Source: Stigmatella aurantiaca
GTDB taxonomy: Bacteria > Myxococcota > Myxococcia > Myxococcales > Myxococcaceae
DNA length: 55,797 nucleotides
Assembly (NCBI RefSeq): GCF_900109545.1
Contig: NZ_FOAP01000037.1
Location: forward strand, 1 to 55,797
Direction of reading: 5' to 3'
Below the pieces are notes generated by a model. That model saw nothing but the letters and a program-made list of their open reading frames with translations, was not told where the DNA came from and made no database searches. Shown here piece by piece: positions 8,925 to 17,958 of this stretch (position 1 is the stretch's first letter; the number at the start of each line of letters is the position of its first letter). Both the position numbers and the translations under genes were made by a program.

Positions 8925-11516
8925 ATGACGAAGCTGGAAAACCCTGCAGGCGCGGAGGAGTCCATGGAAACTGCGCTGCCACAGGCCACTCACCGGGGAG
9001 CGGCCTTGCTGAAGGAAGAGTTCGGGCCAGTCTCCCGGATGCTGGGGGCTCGCTACTTCGACGGGGTGCGCTTTCCCCCCGAGTCCGAGAACGAGCTGCG
9101 GGCCCTCCACGGCCGCGGCTTCGTGGTCCACGTCATGCGCACCACCGCGTGGATCAACTTCCTCTACCTGGCCTGGGCCGTGGTGCGGCGCGAGCTGCCG
9201 CCCATCCGGGCCGTCGTCAACCTGCGGCCCTGGTTCACCCGCCCCTTCAACCGCACCCTCCAGCACGGCGCCTTCGCCGAGCGCTTCGCCGAGGCCCAGC
9301 AGCGCGGCGGCAGCGGGCTCATCTTCCTGAAGAAGACCGCGCTGATGAACGCCTCGGGCAAGGACATCGAGGACAACCCCTTCCCCGCCCTGGTCGCCAT
9401 GGCGCGCAAGGCCGACCGGCCCATCTTCTTGGTGCCGGAGCTGTTCGTCTGGGAGAAGCGCCCCGCCAGCCTCAAGCCCGGCATGATGGACATCGTGTTC
9501 GGAAGCCCCGAGGCCCCGGGCTTCCTGCACTCGCTGCTGGCCTTCTTCCGCAACTACCGGCGCGCCCAGTTCCGCATCGGCGAGCCCATCGATCTGCGGC
9601 GCTTCATCGACGAGAACCCCCAGGACTCCGACGAGGTGCTCGCCCGCAAGGTGCGCAGCTCCCTGCACCACCACCTGGCCCGGGAGACGCGCGCCGTCTT
9701 CGGCCCGCCCGCCAAGCCCGCCGAGCGCCTCATCGAGGAGACGCTCCGCGACCGGCAGCTGCACAAGTCTCTGGAGGCGCACGCCGCAGCCACCGGCCGC
9801 CGCCCCGAGAGCGTCTACCGGGAGGCCCAGCGCAACCTGGAGGCCATCGCCGCGCGGCCGAGCACCACCGCGCGCGCCTTCGCCGCCCCCCTGCTGGACT
9901 GGGTCTTCCAGCGCATCTACGACGGCATCGAGGTCGACGAGGCCGGGCTCGACCGCGCCCTCAAGGCCGCGGGCCGGGCACCCATCGTCCTGTGCCCCTC
10001 GCACAAGAGCCACGTGGACTACCTGGTGCTCAGTTGGGTGCTGTGGAACCGCGGCTACGCGGTGCCCCTGGTGGCCGCGGGCGCCAACCTCTCCTTCTTC
10101 CCGCTCGGCCCCTTCCTGCGCCGCTGCGGCGCGTTCTTCCTGCGCCGCTCCTTCAAGGGCGACCCGGTCTACTCGGAGACCTTCCAGGCCTATGTGCGCA
10201 AGCTGGTGCACGACGGCGTGCACCAGGAGTTCTTCCCCGAGGGCGGGCGCTCGCGCACCGGCAAACTGCTGCTGCCCAAGCTGGGCATGTTCACCTGGCT
10301 GGTGGAGGCGGTGCTGGCCGGGGCCCGGAATGATCTCTTCTTCGTCCCGGTCTCCATCGACTACGAGAAGGTGGTGGAGTCCGGCAGCTACTCGAAGGAG
10401 CTGGCCGGCGGGGAGAAGAAGCCCGAGGACTTCAAGGCGCTGTTGAGCACGCCCAAGGTGCTCACCGCCCAGTACGGCCGCATCCACCTCACCTTCGATG
10501 AGCCCCTGTCCCTGGTGGAGCTGATGAAGAGCCGCGGCTTGGATCCCCGCGAGCCCGTCACCGAGGAGCAGAAGAAGGGCCTGGTCCGCGCGCTGGGCAA
10601 CCGCGTCATGTACGGCATCAGCAAGGTCTCCACGGTGACGCCCCACGCGCTGGCCAGCGCCGCGCTGCTCGCCCACCGCCGCCGCGGGATTACGCAGCGG
10701 GAGCTGACCGACCGCATCACCCTGCTGCGCCGCCTCGCCGAGCAGGAGCGCACGCCCCTGTCCAAGACGCTGGACAACGCGCCGAGCGATCCCGAGACGA
10801 TGGGCGCCATCCGGGATGCCCTGCTCTCGTTCCGCTCCGACGAGATGATCCGCACCCAGCAGGCGCGCGGCGAGGTCATCTACCAGCCCGAGGACGAGCG
10901 CCGCGCGGAGCTCTCCTTCTACAAGAACACCCTGATGAACCTGGTGGCCCCGCGCAGCCTCGTGGCCAACGCGCTGCTCGCCGGGGGCACGTCCGACTCC
11001 TACGACAGCGTGAAAGCGCGCGCGCTGTTCCTCTCGCGCCTCTTCAAGGTGGAGTTCATCTACCAGGTGGGGCTCACCTTCGACACCATCTTCGCGGACA
11101 CTGTGGAGCGCATGGAGCGCCTGGGGCTGGTGCTCACCGGCACCACGCTCCAGCTCGCCCCCGAGCCGCACGCGCGCCCGGACGTCGAGTTCCTCGCGGA
11201 CCTGATGCGCGACTACCTGGAGTCCTACCTCCTGGCGGCCATGACGCTGAAGGATGTCGCCGAGGGCACGGCGTCCGACCGCAAGACGTTCGTGAAGCTC
11301 GCCATGGAGACGGGCCGCGCCGAGTTCCACGCGGGCCGCATCGGTGCCGCCGAGTCCCTGGCCAAGACGACGCTGGAGAACGCCGTGGCCTACCTGCTCG
11401 ATCAGAAGTTCCTCATCGAGGAGGACAAGAAGCTGAAGCTGGGGCCCGCGGCCCACGAGCCTGCCGCCCGGGCGCACCTCGTCAGCGAGATCCGCACCTA
11501 CCTGGTGCGGGCCTGA
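8925..11516 (+). CDS. plsB: Glycerol-3-phosphate 1-O-acyltransferase (PlsB type)
   Basis: The 863-residue protein has the length and motifs of PlsB, which acylates sn-glycerol-3-phosphate at position 1 to start phospholipid synthesis at the inner membrane. The acyltransferase blocks are present: the HX4D motif HKSHVDYL (His360, Asp365), then GAFFLRRSFKGDPVYSE, then FFPEGGRSRTGKLLLPKLGM, then FVPVSIDYEKVVE. An N-terminal extension of about 300 residues and a long C-terminal region match the bacterial family. An alternative ATG lies 13 codons downstream (8964). It follows the sensor kinase after 73 bases and converges on the Ig-like lipoprotein gene. Confidence 0.92.
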   Translation: MTKLENPAGAEESMETALPQATHRGAALLKEEFGPVSRMLGARYFDGVRFPPESENELRALHGRGFVVHVMRTTAWINFLYLAWAVVRRELPPIRAVVNLRPWFTRPFNRTLQHGAFAERFAEAQQRGGSGLIFLKKTALMNASGKDIEDNPFPALVAMARKADRPIFLVPELFVWEKRPASLKPGMMDIVFGSPEAPGFLHSLLAFFRNYRRAQFRIGEPIDLRRFIDENPQDSDEVLARKVRSSLHHHLARETRAVFGPPAKPAERLIEETLRDRQLHKSLEAHAAATGRRPESVYREAQRNLEAIAARPSTTARAFAAPLLDWVFQRIYDGIEVDEAGLDRALKAAGRAPIVLCPSHKSHVDYLVLSWVLWNRGYAVPLVAAGANLSFFPLGPFLRRCGAFFLRRSFKGDPVYSETFQAYVRKLVHDGVHQEFFPEGGRSRTGKLLLPKLGMFTWLVEAVLAGARNDLFFVPVSIDYEKVVESGSYSKELAGGEKKPEDFKALLSTPKVLTAQYGRIHLTFDEPLSLVELMKSRGLDPREPVTEEQKKGLVRALGNRVMYGISKVSTVTPHALASAALLAHRRRGITQRELTDRITLLRRLAEQERTPLSKTLDNAPSDPETMGAIRDALLSFRSDEMIRTQQARGEVIYQPEDERRAELSFYKNTLMNLVAPRSLVANALLAGGTSDSYDSVKARALFLSRLFKVEFIYQVGLTFDTIFADTVERMERLGLVLTGTTLQLAPEPHARPDVEFLADLMRDYLESYLLAAMTLKDVAEGTASDRKTFVKLAMETGRAEFHAGRIGAAESLAKTTLENAVAYLLDQKFLIEEDKKLKLGPAAHEPAARAHLVSEIRTYLVRA

Positions 11517-11529
11517 AGCCCGCGCTGTC

Positions 11530-11967
11530 TCAGGGGACGGCGCGGAAGGACGTGCGGAGCTCGTCGGGCAACGGGTTGCCCTCGTAGTCCGACAGGATCG
11601 TCCGCAACACCAGCGTGTAGGCCGTCCCGGCCGTGAAGCTGCCCGAGGCCGCGCTCACGGTGACGGTGTACGGCACGTCCCCGCGCTCGATGTCCTTGTC
11701 CCAGTCCGCGATGGCGGGCATCACGAGCCGCACGGGGATCTCGTCCGCCCCGGCGTACACCGCGATGCCGGGGCGCAGGGTGCGCTCGTCCATCAGCTCC
11801 GAGAAGGTGATGCGCACCGTTCCCCCGGCGGACACCTGGCCGTTGGCGGTGGGGTTGATGGACACCACCGAGGGGGGCTGGGTATCACGCACGGCCAGCA
11901 GCGGATCTCCAGGCTCCAGGCAGCCGCCCAGGCTCAGCGCGGCGCAGATCAGCAACGGGCGGCGCAT
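11530..11967 (-). CDS. Lipoprotein with a bacterial Ig-like (Big_5) domain
   Basis: The start chosen is the ATG at 11965-11967, which overlaps the stop codon of the cytochrome gene (TGATG) and begins a lipoprotein signal, MRRPLLICAALSLGGC. The mature part has a single Ig-like beta fold: PPSVVSINPTANGQVSAGGT, then VRITFSELMDERTL, then YTLVLRTILSDYEGNPL and a closing TSFRAVP. This pattern (things happening 'after differences', FSE.M) is typical of Big_5 domains in surface lipoproteins. The protein has 145 residues. The tight coupling to a multihaem cytochrome suggests it belongs to the same envelope complex; its role there is unknown. Confidence 0.7.
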   Translation of the reverse strand: MRRPLLICAALSLGGCLEPGDPLLAVRDTQPPSVVSINPTANGQVSAGGTVRITFSELMDERTLRPGIAVYAGADEIPVRLVMPAIADWDKDIERGDVPYTVTVSAASGSFTAGTAYTLVLRTILSDYEGNPLPDELRTSFRAVP

Positions 11968-13142
11968 CACCGGCATCCCTTCTGCGCGAGGCTGCTCTCC
12001 GAGTGGCACTTGAGGCACGCCCGGTCATTGGCCGAGGCCAGGCGCTTGCACGCGTCCTTGAAGCCGTTCGGGTGGGGGTTGATCTGCCGCCGCGTGGACA
12101 GCTCCGAGTGGCAGCTCATGCACGACTCCTCGCGGTGGCAGGAGATGCACTGGCGCATGTCGCGCGAGGCGGCGAGCCCGTGGTGCTGGGGCCCCGGCAC
12201 CTCGACCCACGTGTTGTAGTCCGGGTGCACCTTCACGTTGCGCGCGCGCAGGGTGGAGTCCGCGTCCATGCCCACGCCCGAGCGCTCGTGGCAGGCCACG
12301 CAGAAGGACTGGGCGCGGTGGCAGCTCTCGCAGCGCGAGGCATCCGTGCGCGCCTGCACCGGGTGCAGGGTGATGAAGTCGTTGGGGTGCACCGACAGGG
12401 GCTTCTGCAGCGAGTCGTGGCACTGCTGGCAGTAGGAGTCCGAGTGGCACTCCATGCACGTCTGCCGGGACACCGAGGCGCGGGTGCCGTGGTTGAACTC
12501 GAAGCGCGGCCCGTGGTCCATGCCCAGGGGGTCGCCCTGGATGGGGCGGAGGATGCCGGAGGTGAAGTTGAGCTGGAGCCGCCCCGAGGCCTGCTTCAGG
12601 TGGCAGGAGGTGCAGTCGTTGGTGAGCACGCGCCCGTCATGGCACTCGAAGCAGGTGGCCATCTTGGGCAGCTGCTGCCGGGTGGCCAGCCCCACCTTCG
12701 TCAGGTCCCCGTGGCACGCCGCGCAGTCCACCTTCTTGGCCACGTGCTCCTTGTGGCTGAAGTGCAGGTTGGCGTGCGGGAACTCCAGCTTCACCGGCTC
12801 CTTGCGCACGGTGGCGTCGAAGCCAGGGTGGCACACGGCGCACCCGGAAGGAGGATCCGTCTTCTCCCCCTTCTGAGCGGCCTCGATGTCGTGGCAGACC
12901 TCGCACTCCTCGTGGCCTGGGAGGTTGCGGTCCCGCGAGCTTTCACTGGACCGCACGGAGTCGTGGCAGGCCACGCAGTCGGCCCCCGCCGCCAGGTGCT
13001 GGCCGTGATCGAACCGCAGGGGGATGTTCTGCGCGGGGTAGATGGCGAGGCTCCGCTCGCGGCCCGAGGCGGCCCAGGCCACCCCGGTCGCGGCGAGGAG
13101 AAGGGCGAGGACGCCCAGGACGTTCCGGTGAAGGCGGTGCAT
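11967..13142 (-). CDS. Periplasmic c-type cytochrome with 13 CxxCH haem sites
   Basis: The 391-residue protein starts with a Sec signal peptide (VLGVLALLLAATGVAWAASG). It contains 13 CxxCH motifs in order: CVACH, CEVCH, CAVCH, CAACH, CFECH, CTSCH, CMECH, CQQCH, CESCH, CVACH, CISCH, CMSCH and CLKCH. Many extra His residues could act as second axial ligands, for example FDHGQHL, FSHKEH and FNHGTR. Such proteins form haem wires for electron transfer. The ATG directly follows the TAA of the upstream beta-barrel gene, and its stop overlaps the next lipoprotein gene, so three envelope genes are coupled. Haem attachment would need the Ccm system encoded at 41-49 kb. The partner and acceptor are unknown. 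Confidence 0.92.
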   Translation of the reverse strand: MHRLHRNVLGVLALLLAATGVAWAASGRERSLAIYPAQNIPLRFDHGQHLAAGADCVACHDSVRSSESSRDRNLPGHEECEVCHDIEAAQKGEKTDPPSGCAVCHPGFDATVRKEPVKLEFPHANLHFSHKEHVAKKVDCAACHGDLTKVGLATRQQLPKMATCFECHDGRVLTNDCTSCHLKQASGRLQLNFTSGILRPIQGDPLGMDHGPRFEFNHGTRASVSRQTCMECHSDSYCQQCHDSLQKPLSVHPNDFITLHPVQARTDASRCESCHRAQSFCVACHERSGVGMDADSTLRARNVKVHPDYNTWVEVPGPQHHGLAASRDMRQCISCHREESCMSCHSELSTRRQINPHPNGFKDACKRLASANDRACLKCHSESSLAQKGCR

Positions 13143-14579
13143 TTACAGATTCGCCTTGAGATCGAAGAGGAAGAAGACCTTGGTGTCCGAGTGCGAGAAC
13201 GCGTTGAAGTTCTGCTCGAGCACCAGCGACAGCCGCGCCGCCTGGCTCAACGCCCGGCTGGCCCACAGCTGCGCCCCGAAGAAGTTTCCCTGCAGCAGGG
13301 GGTTGAACGCGTCCTCGACGTTGGCCACCGACACCCGGCCATCCAGGTCCAGCAGGCCCCGGTCGAAGCTGTAGCCGCTGGTGAGGTCCACCCAGAGCTG
13401 GTCCCCGCCGTAGCCCCGGCGGTACGTCACGTCCAGCGCCGAGCGCAGGTTCCCGCGCCGCATCGACACGCCCGCGCTGCCGCCCGCGTTCACCGAGGAG
13501 GGCTCCCCTTCGGCCTCCAGCGCGTCCGCGAGCCGCAGGCTGTCGTTGACCTCGGTGTGGTAGAGGCTGGCCAGGCCCTGCACGTAGAAGCGAAAGGGGC
13601 CCACCGGGTAGAAGTCCACGCGCACCCGGCCCTCGTCGCGCGGCGCGAAGGCGAAGTAGTACCAGATGGAGTCCGCGGAGAAGACCGGGGTGAAGCGCAG
13701 CGCCTCCACGCTCACGGCGAACAGCGTCTTGTCCAGGCGCACCTGGGCGCGCACCTGCGCGGGCTGCATCTGCAGCATGTCGAAGTCCAGCCCCGCGAGC
13801 GCCGACAGGCCCAGCCCCCGGCCGTAGCGGAACTCCACCCCGGCGCGCTCCAGGTCCGTCTTCCCTTCCACCAGCGACTTGCGGTAGCCCACCGAGCCGC
13901 TGAAGCCCTTCAGGTCCTCCAGCAGGAGCTTCGCCCCGTACGTGGGCGCCAGCGCATCCAGGCTGTCATTGGCGCCCGCGACGCCCTGCTCCAGCCGGCG
14001 CGAATCGCTCTCCCGCGTTCCGTCCGGCTGGTACACGGAGGAGCCCAGGAAGCCCGCGCCCCGGACCCACAGCCCGCCGTAGACCTCGGCGCCCAGCCCC
14101 AGCCGGGACATGTACCGCAGCCGCAGCCCGTCGAAGGCCATGATGTCCATGGAGTCGACGTAGAGCTGGCGCCCCAGGCGCCCCTCGAAGCCACCCCGCG
14201 CATAGCGCGCGTAGGCGTGGAGCAGGTCCGCGTCCTCGGTCCGCAGCCCATCGATCTTCTCGGCCTCGCCCCGGGGCAGCCCCAGGTCGGCGTAGACGCG
14301 CAGGTTGGACTCGAACCCCAGGTCCTGTCCGGTGACGAGTTCGAAGGCGTTGAAACCCAGGTACTGGACGATGCGCCGGCGCGGCAACAGCACCACGTCA
14401 TCCGGCGTGGTGCCACGCCAGGCGCGAATCTGGTACGCCTGCGCTTCGGTTCTTGCCTCGATCTGATACGCAGACGCGGATGCGGTTTCAGCCAGCATCA
14501 ACACCAGCATCAGACTGACGGCCTGGGCTTGGGCCACGGCCCTTCGCATGGGCCACTGCGGTCGAGCTCGGAAGAACAT
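13143..14579 (-). CDS. Predicted outer-membrane beta-barrel protein coupled to the 13-haem cytochrome
   Basis: The ATG at 14577-14579 is used here; a second ATG at 14549 (MRRAVAQAQAVSL...) gives a more compact signal peptide ending near AETASASA. The roughly 440-residue mature protein lacks hydrophobic helices. It is made of alternating segments such as GLRLRYMSRLGLGAEVYGGL, RFYVQGLASLYHTEV and LWASRALSQAARLSLVLEQN, as expected for a barrel. The last residues are FFLFDLKANL, a beta-strand-like end, although without a terminal aromatic. The gene abuts the multihaem cytochrome without spacing. This recalls porin-cytochrome pairs (MtrAB, OmbB/OmaB), although I recognise no family signature. It is divergent from the CPBP gene across about 50 bases. 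Confidence 0.6.
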   Translation of the reverse strand: MFFRARPQWPMRRAVAQAQAVSLMLVLMLAETASASAYQIEARTEAQAYQIRAWRGTTPDDVVLLPRRRIVQYLGFNAFELVTGQDLGFESNLRVYADLGLPRGEAEKIDGLRTEDADLLHAYARYARGGFEGRLGRQLYVDSMDIMAFDGLRLRYMSRLGLGAEVYGGLWVRGAGFLGSSVYQPDGTRESDSRRLEQGVAGANDSLDALAPTYGAKLLLEDLKGFSGSVGYRKSLVEGKTDLERAGVEFRYGRGLGLSALAGLDFDMLQMQPAQVRAQVRLDKTLFAVSVEALRFTPVFSADSIWYYFAFAPRDEGRVRVDFYPVGPFRFYVQGLASLYHTEVNDSLRLADALEAEGEPSSVNAGGSAGVSMRRGNLRSALDVTYRRGYGGDQLWVDLTSGYSFDRGLLDLDGRVSVANVEDAFNPLLQGNFFGAQLWASRALSQAARLSLVLEQNFNAFSHSDTKVFFLFDLKANL

Positions 14580-14630
14580 CAAGATGGCGGCATTATAGAG
14601 ATCCGGCGTTTGGACTGTTCATAAGTTTTC

Positions 14631-15776
14631 ATGAGTTTTTCTCCCGCACCCGAGGTGTTTCCGGTGGACGAGTCTCCCCCTCCGGCGTCCATGAGCCCGC
14701 TGGGGGTGGCCCTGGTGGGCCTGGGGCTCGTGCTCTGCCTGTTCCTCACCGCCGGCGCGGGCAGCCAGCTGCTCAACGCGGCCTTTGGCCTGTGGTTCTC
14801 GGAGCTCTTCGTCTTCCTGGGCGCCGCCTGGGTGCTCCTGCGCGCCACCCGTCACGAGCCTGTGTCGTACACGGGCTTACGGCCCTTGGCGTGGGCCCCC
14901 GCGGCCTTCGGCTTCGCGCTGGGTGTGGCCAACTTCTTCGCCCTCGTGGCCCCCATCCAGTTCGCCGCCCAGTCCCTGGCGCCCGAGTGGCTGCGGCAGA
15001 TGTTCGACGGCAGCCGGATCTTCGAGGGCCAATTCCCGGTGGAGCTGGCCGTCCTGCTGGTGGGGGTCTCCGTCGCGGCCCCCGTCTGCGAGGAGTTCTT
15101 CTTCCGGGGGCTGATCCAGAAGGGCCTGCTCGCGTCGTCCCTGTCGCGGGCCGGGGCCGTGGGCGTGACGGCGGTGGTGTTCAGCGCGTTCCACCTGGAT
15201 CCGGTGGGCTTCATGGCCCGGGTCGAGCTGGGCGTGCTGTTCGGGCTGCTGCGGCTCTACACCGGCTCGCTGTGGCCCGGGATTCTCGCGCACTCGGCCA
15301 ACAACGTCGTCTCCTCCGTCCTGTTTCTCCTCGCCCGGGAGTTCGATGAGGGGGGCATGGACGAGCGCCCGCCGGTCCAGGGCGTCCTGCTGATCATGCT
15401 GCTGGGATGGGGGGCGCTGGCGGGGCTGATCGCGCTCGCGCGCAAGCACCCCGCCCTGTGGGGGGCCCGGCAGGAGCCACTCCAGGCGCCCAGCCCGGAC
15501 CGGCCGCTGGTCCGGTGGGCCCTGCCCTGGGTCCTGGGCGCGACGCTGTCCCTGGGCGGCCTGGCGCTCGTGGACATGACCGGCATCCGGCTGAACATGA
15601 TCGACATGAAGCAGCCCCTGCCGAGGCTGAAGGACGATGCGCCCGATGCGCTCCATGCCGAGCGCGCCAGCCTGCTGCAGCTCCGGGCCGAGGTTCGAAG
15701 CGGGCGCGCCCCGCTCCAGGCCTACGCGGAGGAGCGTGCCCAGCAAGCCCTCCGGCACCGCGAGCAGGAGCCCTGA
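14631..15776 (+). CDS. CPBP-family intramembrane metalloprotease
   Basis: The 381-residue polytopic membrane protein carries the CPBP/Rce1 signature. EEFFFRGLIQKG (about residues 155-166) supplies the glutamate pair, FSAFHLDPVGF the second metal-ligand motif, and ILAHSANNVVSS the third. About eight hydrophobic segments are visible, with the catalytic motifs in the central ones. Bacterial members process or bind membrane substrates, often in bacteriocin self-protection or signalling. A hydrophilic C-terminal tail (about 325-381) rich in Arg and Glu follows the last segments. The gene stands alone on the plus strand, divergent from the barrel gene and convergent with the OB-like gene. Confidence 0.85.
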   Translation: MSFSPAPEVFPVDESPPPASMSPLGVALVGLGLVLCLFLTAGAGSQLLNAAFGLWFSELFVFLGAAWVLLRATRHEPVSYTGLRPLAWAPAAFGFALGVANFFALVAPIQFAAQSLAPEWLRQMFDGSRIFEGQFPVELAVLLVGVSVAAPVCEEFFFRGLIQKGLLASSLSRAGAVGVTAVVFSAFHLDPVGFMARVELGVLFGLLRLYTGSLWPGILAHSANNVVSSVLFLLAREFDEGGMDERPPVQGVLLIMLLGWGALAGLIALARKHPALWGARQEPLQAPSPDRPLVRWALPWVLGATLSLGGLALVDMTGIRLNMIDMKQPLPRLKDDAPDALHAERASLLQLRAEVRSGRAPLQAYAEERAQQALRHREQEP

Positions 15777-15791
15777 AGCCCCTGCCCCGGA

Positions 15792-16007
15792 CTACTTGAA
15801 GCGGTAGGTGGAGACGTTGAAGACCGGGCCCGACATGCCGATGGTCATCACGTCGTGATCGACCTGGCCTTCCACCTCGACGAGCTGGCCGTCCTTCTTG
15901 ATCTTCCGGTCGCCTCCGGCGAGCTGGTAGGTGCGGCCGTCATCGGCCTCCAGCACCCACACGCCCCCTTCGAGGTCGCGGTAGACGACACGCCCGGTCA
16001 GCTTCAT
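15792..16007 (-). CDS. Small OB-fold-like protein
   Basis: This 71-residue protein reads MKLTGRVVYRDLEGGVWVLE, then DDGRTYQLAGGDRKIKKDGQ, then VEVEGQVDHDVMTIGMSGPV, ending FNVSTYRFK. The strand order and the VEVEGQVD segment look like a small OB fold. No catalytic residue or signal peptide is visible. Its ATG overlaps the stop codon of the upstream subtilase gene (ATGA at 16004-16007), so the two are translated together. Its role is unknown; binding to the protease or a shared ligand is possible. The gene is real by context and codon use, although short. Confidence 0.7.
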   Translation of the reverse strand: MKLTGRVVYRDLEGGVWVLEADDGRTYQLAGGDRKIKKDGQLVEVEGQVDHDVMTIGMSGPVFNVSTYRFK

Positions 16008-17797
16008 ACCGACTCCTTCTTGAGCATCGCGCGGGCGATGAAGACACAAATGACGGTATTCACCACCAGCCAGGGCACCGCCAGGAAGGTGAAGGGCATG
16101 TACGCGAGCCCCGGCGCCTTGGCCCACGCCGCATAGGCCAGGAAGCCCGCGAAGCCGAGCGACAGGCCGCCCAGGGCGGGCCTCAGTCCCCGGAACTTGA
16201 TGGCGAAGAAGGACAGCACCAGGGGGATGAGCGCGCTGTAGAAGACCGGGTTGGCCAGCTTGCCCCGGCCGAAGATGATGCGCTGCCAGTCCGGAATGGG
16301 CAGCGACACCGCGTTCACCACGTCCCCCGCCACCCCCGAGGCACCGCCGAACCAGGAGCGGACGAAGAACACGCCCACCGTGGCCAGGGCCAGCGTCACC
16401 AGGAAGCTCGGCGTGGCGAGGATGTTGAAGTAGCCCGGCCGCTCCCGGCTCCGCAGGGTCAGCAGCACGAGCGCCAGCAGCGCCAGCGCCCACCACGCCG
16501 CGGGCCAGGGAATGAGGGCGCCCCCGCCCAGGGCATCCAGGGACTTCTGCGCGTTGAGGAGCCCATGCCCGTACTGGTCCGTGCGCTCCTGGCCGTTGAC
16601 CCGGACCGCCCCCGCGTAGAGCGCCTGCTCCACGTCGTCCGGCCCCTGGGCCCCCGCCGCGTAGAGCAGCGCCGCCACCGCCGCCACGTGCGGGGTGGCC
16701 ATGCTGGTGCCCTGGAACGAAGCGTAGATGGACTGCGACGGGTCGCGCGGATCAATCGTGTTCTGCAGAATGCCGCCCTGGTCGCCCTGGCGCTTGTCGC
16801 CACCCGGCGCCGCGATATCCAGCTCCTTGCCATAGGAGGAGTACGGTGCCAGCGCCCCATTGGGGCCCACCGCCGAGACCGCCACCACGCCCGCATAGGC
16901 CGCGGGGAACTCGACGCGGGGACGGGCGGCGTTGCCCGCGGCGGCTACCACGGTGACGCCCTTCTTGCGCGCATACTCCACCGCCGAGGCCATGGCCTGC
17001 GAGTGCCCACCGCCACCCAGCGACATGTTGATGACCTTGGCGCCCTTGTCCGCCGCGAAGCGGATGGCATCCGTGATGTCCGCCGACGTGCCGCTGCCAA
17101 AGTGGTTGAGCACCTTCACCGGCATCAGCGTGGCCTCGAAGGCCACCCCCGCCACGCCCTGGCCGTTGTTCGTCGCCTGGGCGATGGTGCCCGCCACGTG
17201 CGTGCCATGTCCATGGTCGTCGTTGGCGTGCGCGTCGTCGTTCACGAAGTCATAGCCCGGAACGAACTTCACGCCCTTCAGGTCGGGCACCTGCTTGAAG
17301 TCCTCGTAGTCCTCGTAGGCGATGCCCGTGTCGATGACGGCCACCACCACCCCTTTGCCCCGGTTGGAATCCCAGGCCTTGGGCATGCCGATCATCTGCA
17401 GGTTCCACTGCTTGCCGTAGTCCGGATCGTTCGGCGCGTAGCTGCTCCGGTACGACATCAGCGGCTCGGCGGCCTCCACGGCCGGGTGCTGGCGGATGCG
17501 CGCCAGCGCCCCCTCCACGTCATCCACGCTGACCGCGACCGTGAGCCCATCGTCCAGGCTCTCCACGGAGTTGAACTCCAGGTCCACGCCCCAGTCGGCC
17601 TCCCAGGCGTCGAACTGCTCCTTCTTGGTGCCATCCTTGAAGTCCACCACGATGGCGCCGGGCACCACGCTCTCCCCCTCGGCCAATTCCGGGGACACGG
17701 CCGTGGACGGCTCGCGCTGCCCGGGCTGGGCGGTACAGGCCATGGCCGCACCCAGCATCACCCCCACTACCGCTCTCGCCAGGGTCCATCGCACCAT
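16004..17797 (-). CDS. Subtilisin-family (S8) serine protease, lipoprotein-like, with C-terminal membrane segments
   Basis: The start at 17797 is chosen because AGGAG lies seven bases before this ATG and the signal peptide begins there (MVRWTLARAVVGVMLGAAMAC). The Cys in GAAMAC at about residue 21 is a likely lipid attachment site. The catalytic triad is complete: Asp in VVVAVIDTGIAY, His in DDHGHGTHVAGT, and Ser in FQGTSMATPHVAA. The oxyanion Asn is in VVAAAGNAARP. A propeptide-like region precedes the protease core. After the core, about five hydrophobic segments (from WPAAWWALALLALVLL onward) form an unusual membrane domain of about 170 residues. The protease may cleave envelope proteins. 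It is coupled to the OB-like gene. Confidence 0.87.
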   Translation of the reverse strand: MVRWTLARAVVGVMLGAAMACTAQPGQREPSTAVSPELAEGESVVPGAIVVDFKDGTKKEQFDAWEADWGVDLEFNSVESLDDGLTVAVSVDDVEGALARIRQHPAVEAAEPLMSYRSSYAPNDPDYGKQWNLQMIGMPKAWDSNRGKGVVVAVIDTGIAYEDYEDFKQVPDLKGVKFVPGYDFVNDDAHANDDHGHGTHVAGTIAQATNNGQGVAGVAFEATLMPVKVLNHFGSGTSADITDAIRFAADKGAKVINMSLGGGGHSQAMASAVEYARKKGVTVVAAAGNAARPRVEFPAAYAGVVAVSAVGPNGALAPYSSYGKELDIAAPGGDKRQGDQGGILQNTIDPRDPSQSIYASFQGTSMATPHVAAVAALLYAAGAQGPDDVEQALYAGAVRVNGQERTDQYGHGLLNAQKSLDALGGGALIPWPAAWWALALLALVLLTLRSRERPGYFNILATPSFLVTLALATVGVFFVRSWFGGASGVAGDVVNAVSLPIPDWQRIIFGRGKLANPVFYSALIPLVLSFFAIKFRGLRPALGGLSLGFAGFLAYAAWAKAPGLAYMPFTFLAVPWLVVNTVICVFIARAMLKKESV

Positions 17798-17958
17798 TGG
17801 GGTACTCCTCATGAGCACAGGGCACACCTTCGCCATCTCCTACGAACGCGTGGCGAAACGATTGGGCCTAAAGCGCAGTCTGACCGCTCTGCGGGCTGGT
17901 AGGCAAACGCCCCTGCCCTCTTAAAGTTCAGTAAAACCGGGAGGTTGTACGGCATCGG

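Noticed and set aside
8727-11477. A 916-codon frame antisense to plsB
   Set aside because: Low-complexity composition and complete overlap with the well-supported plsB and kinase genes.
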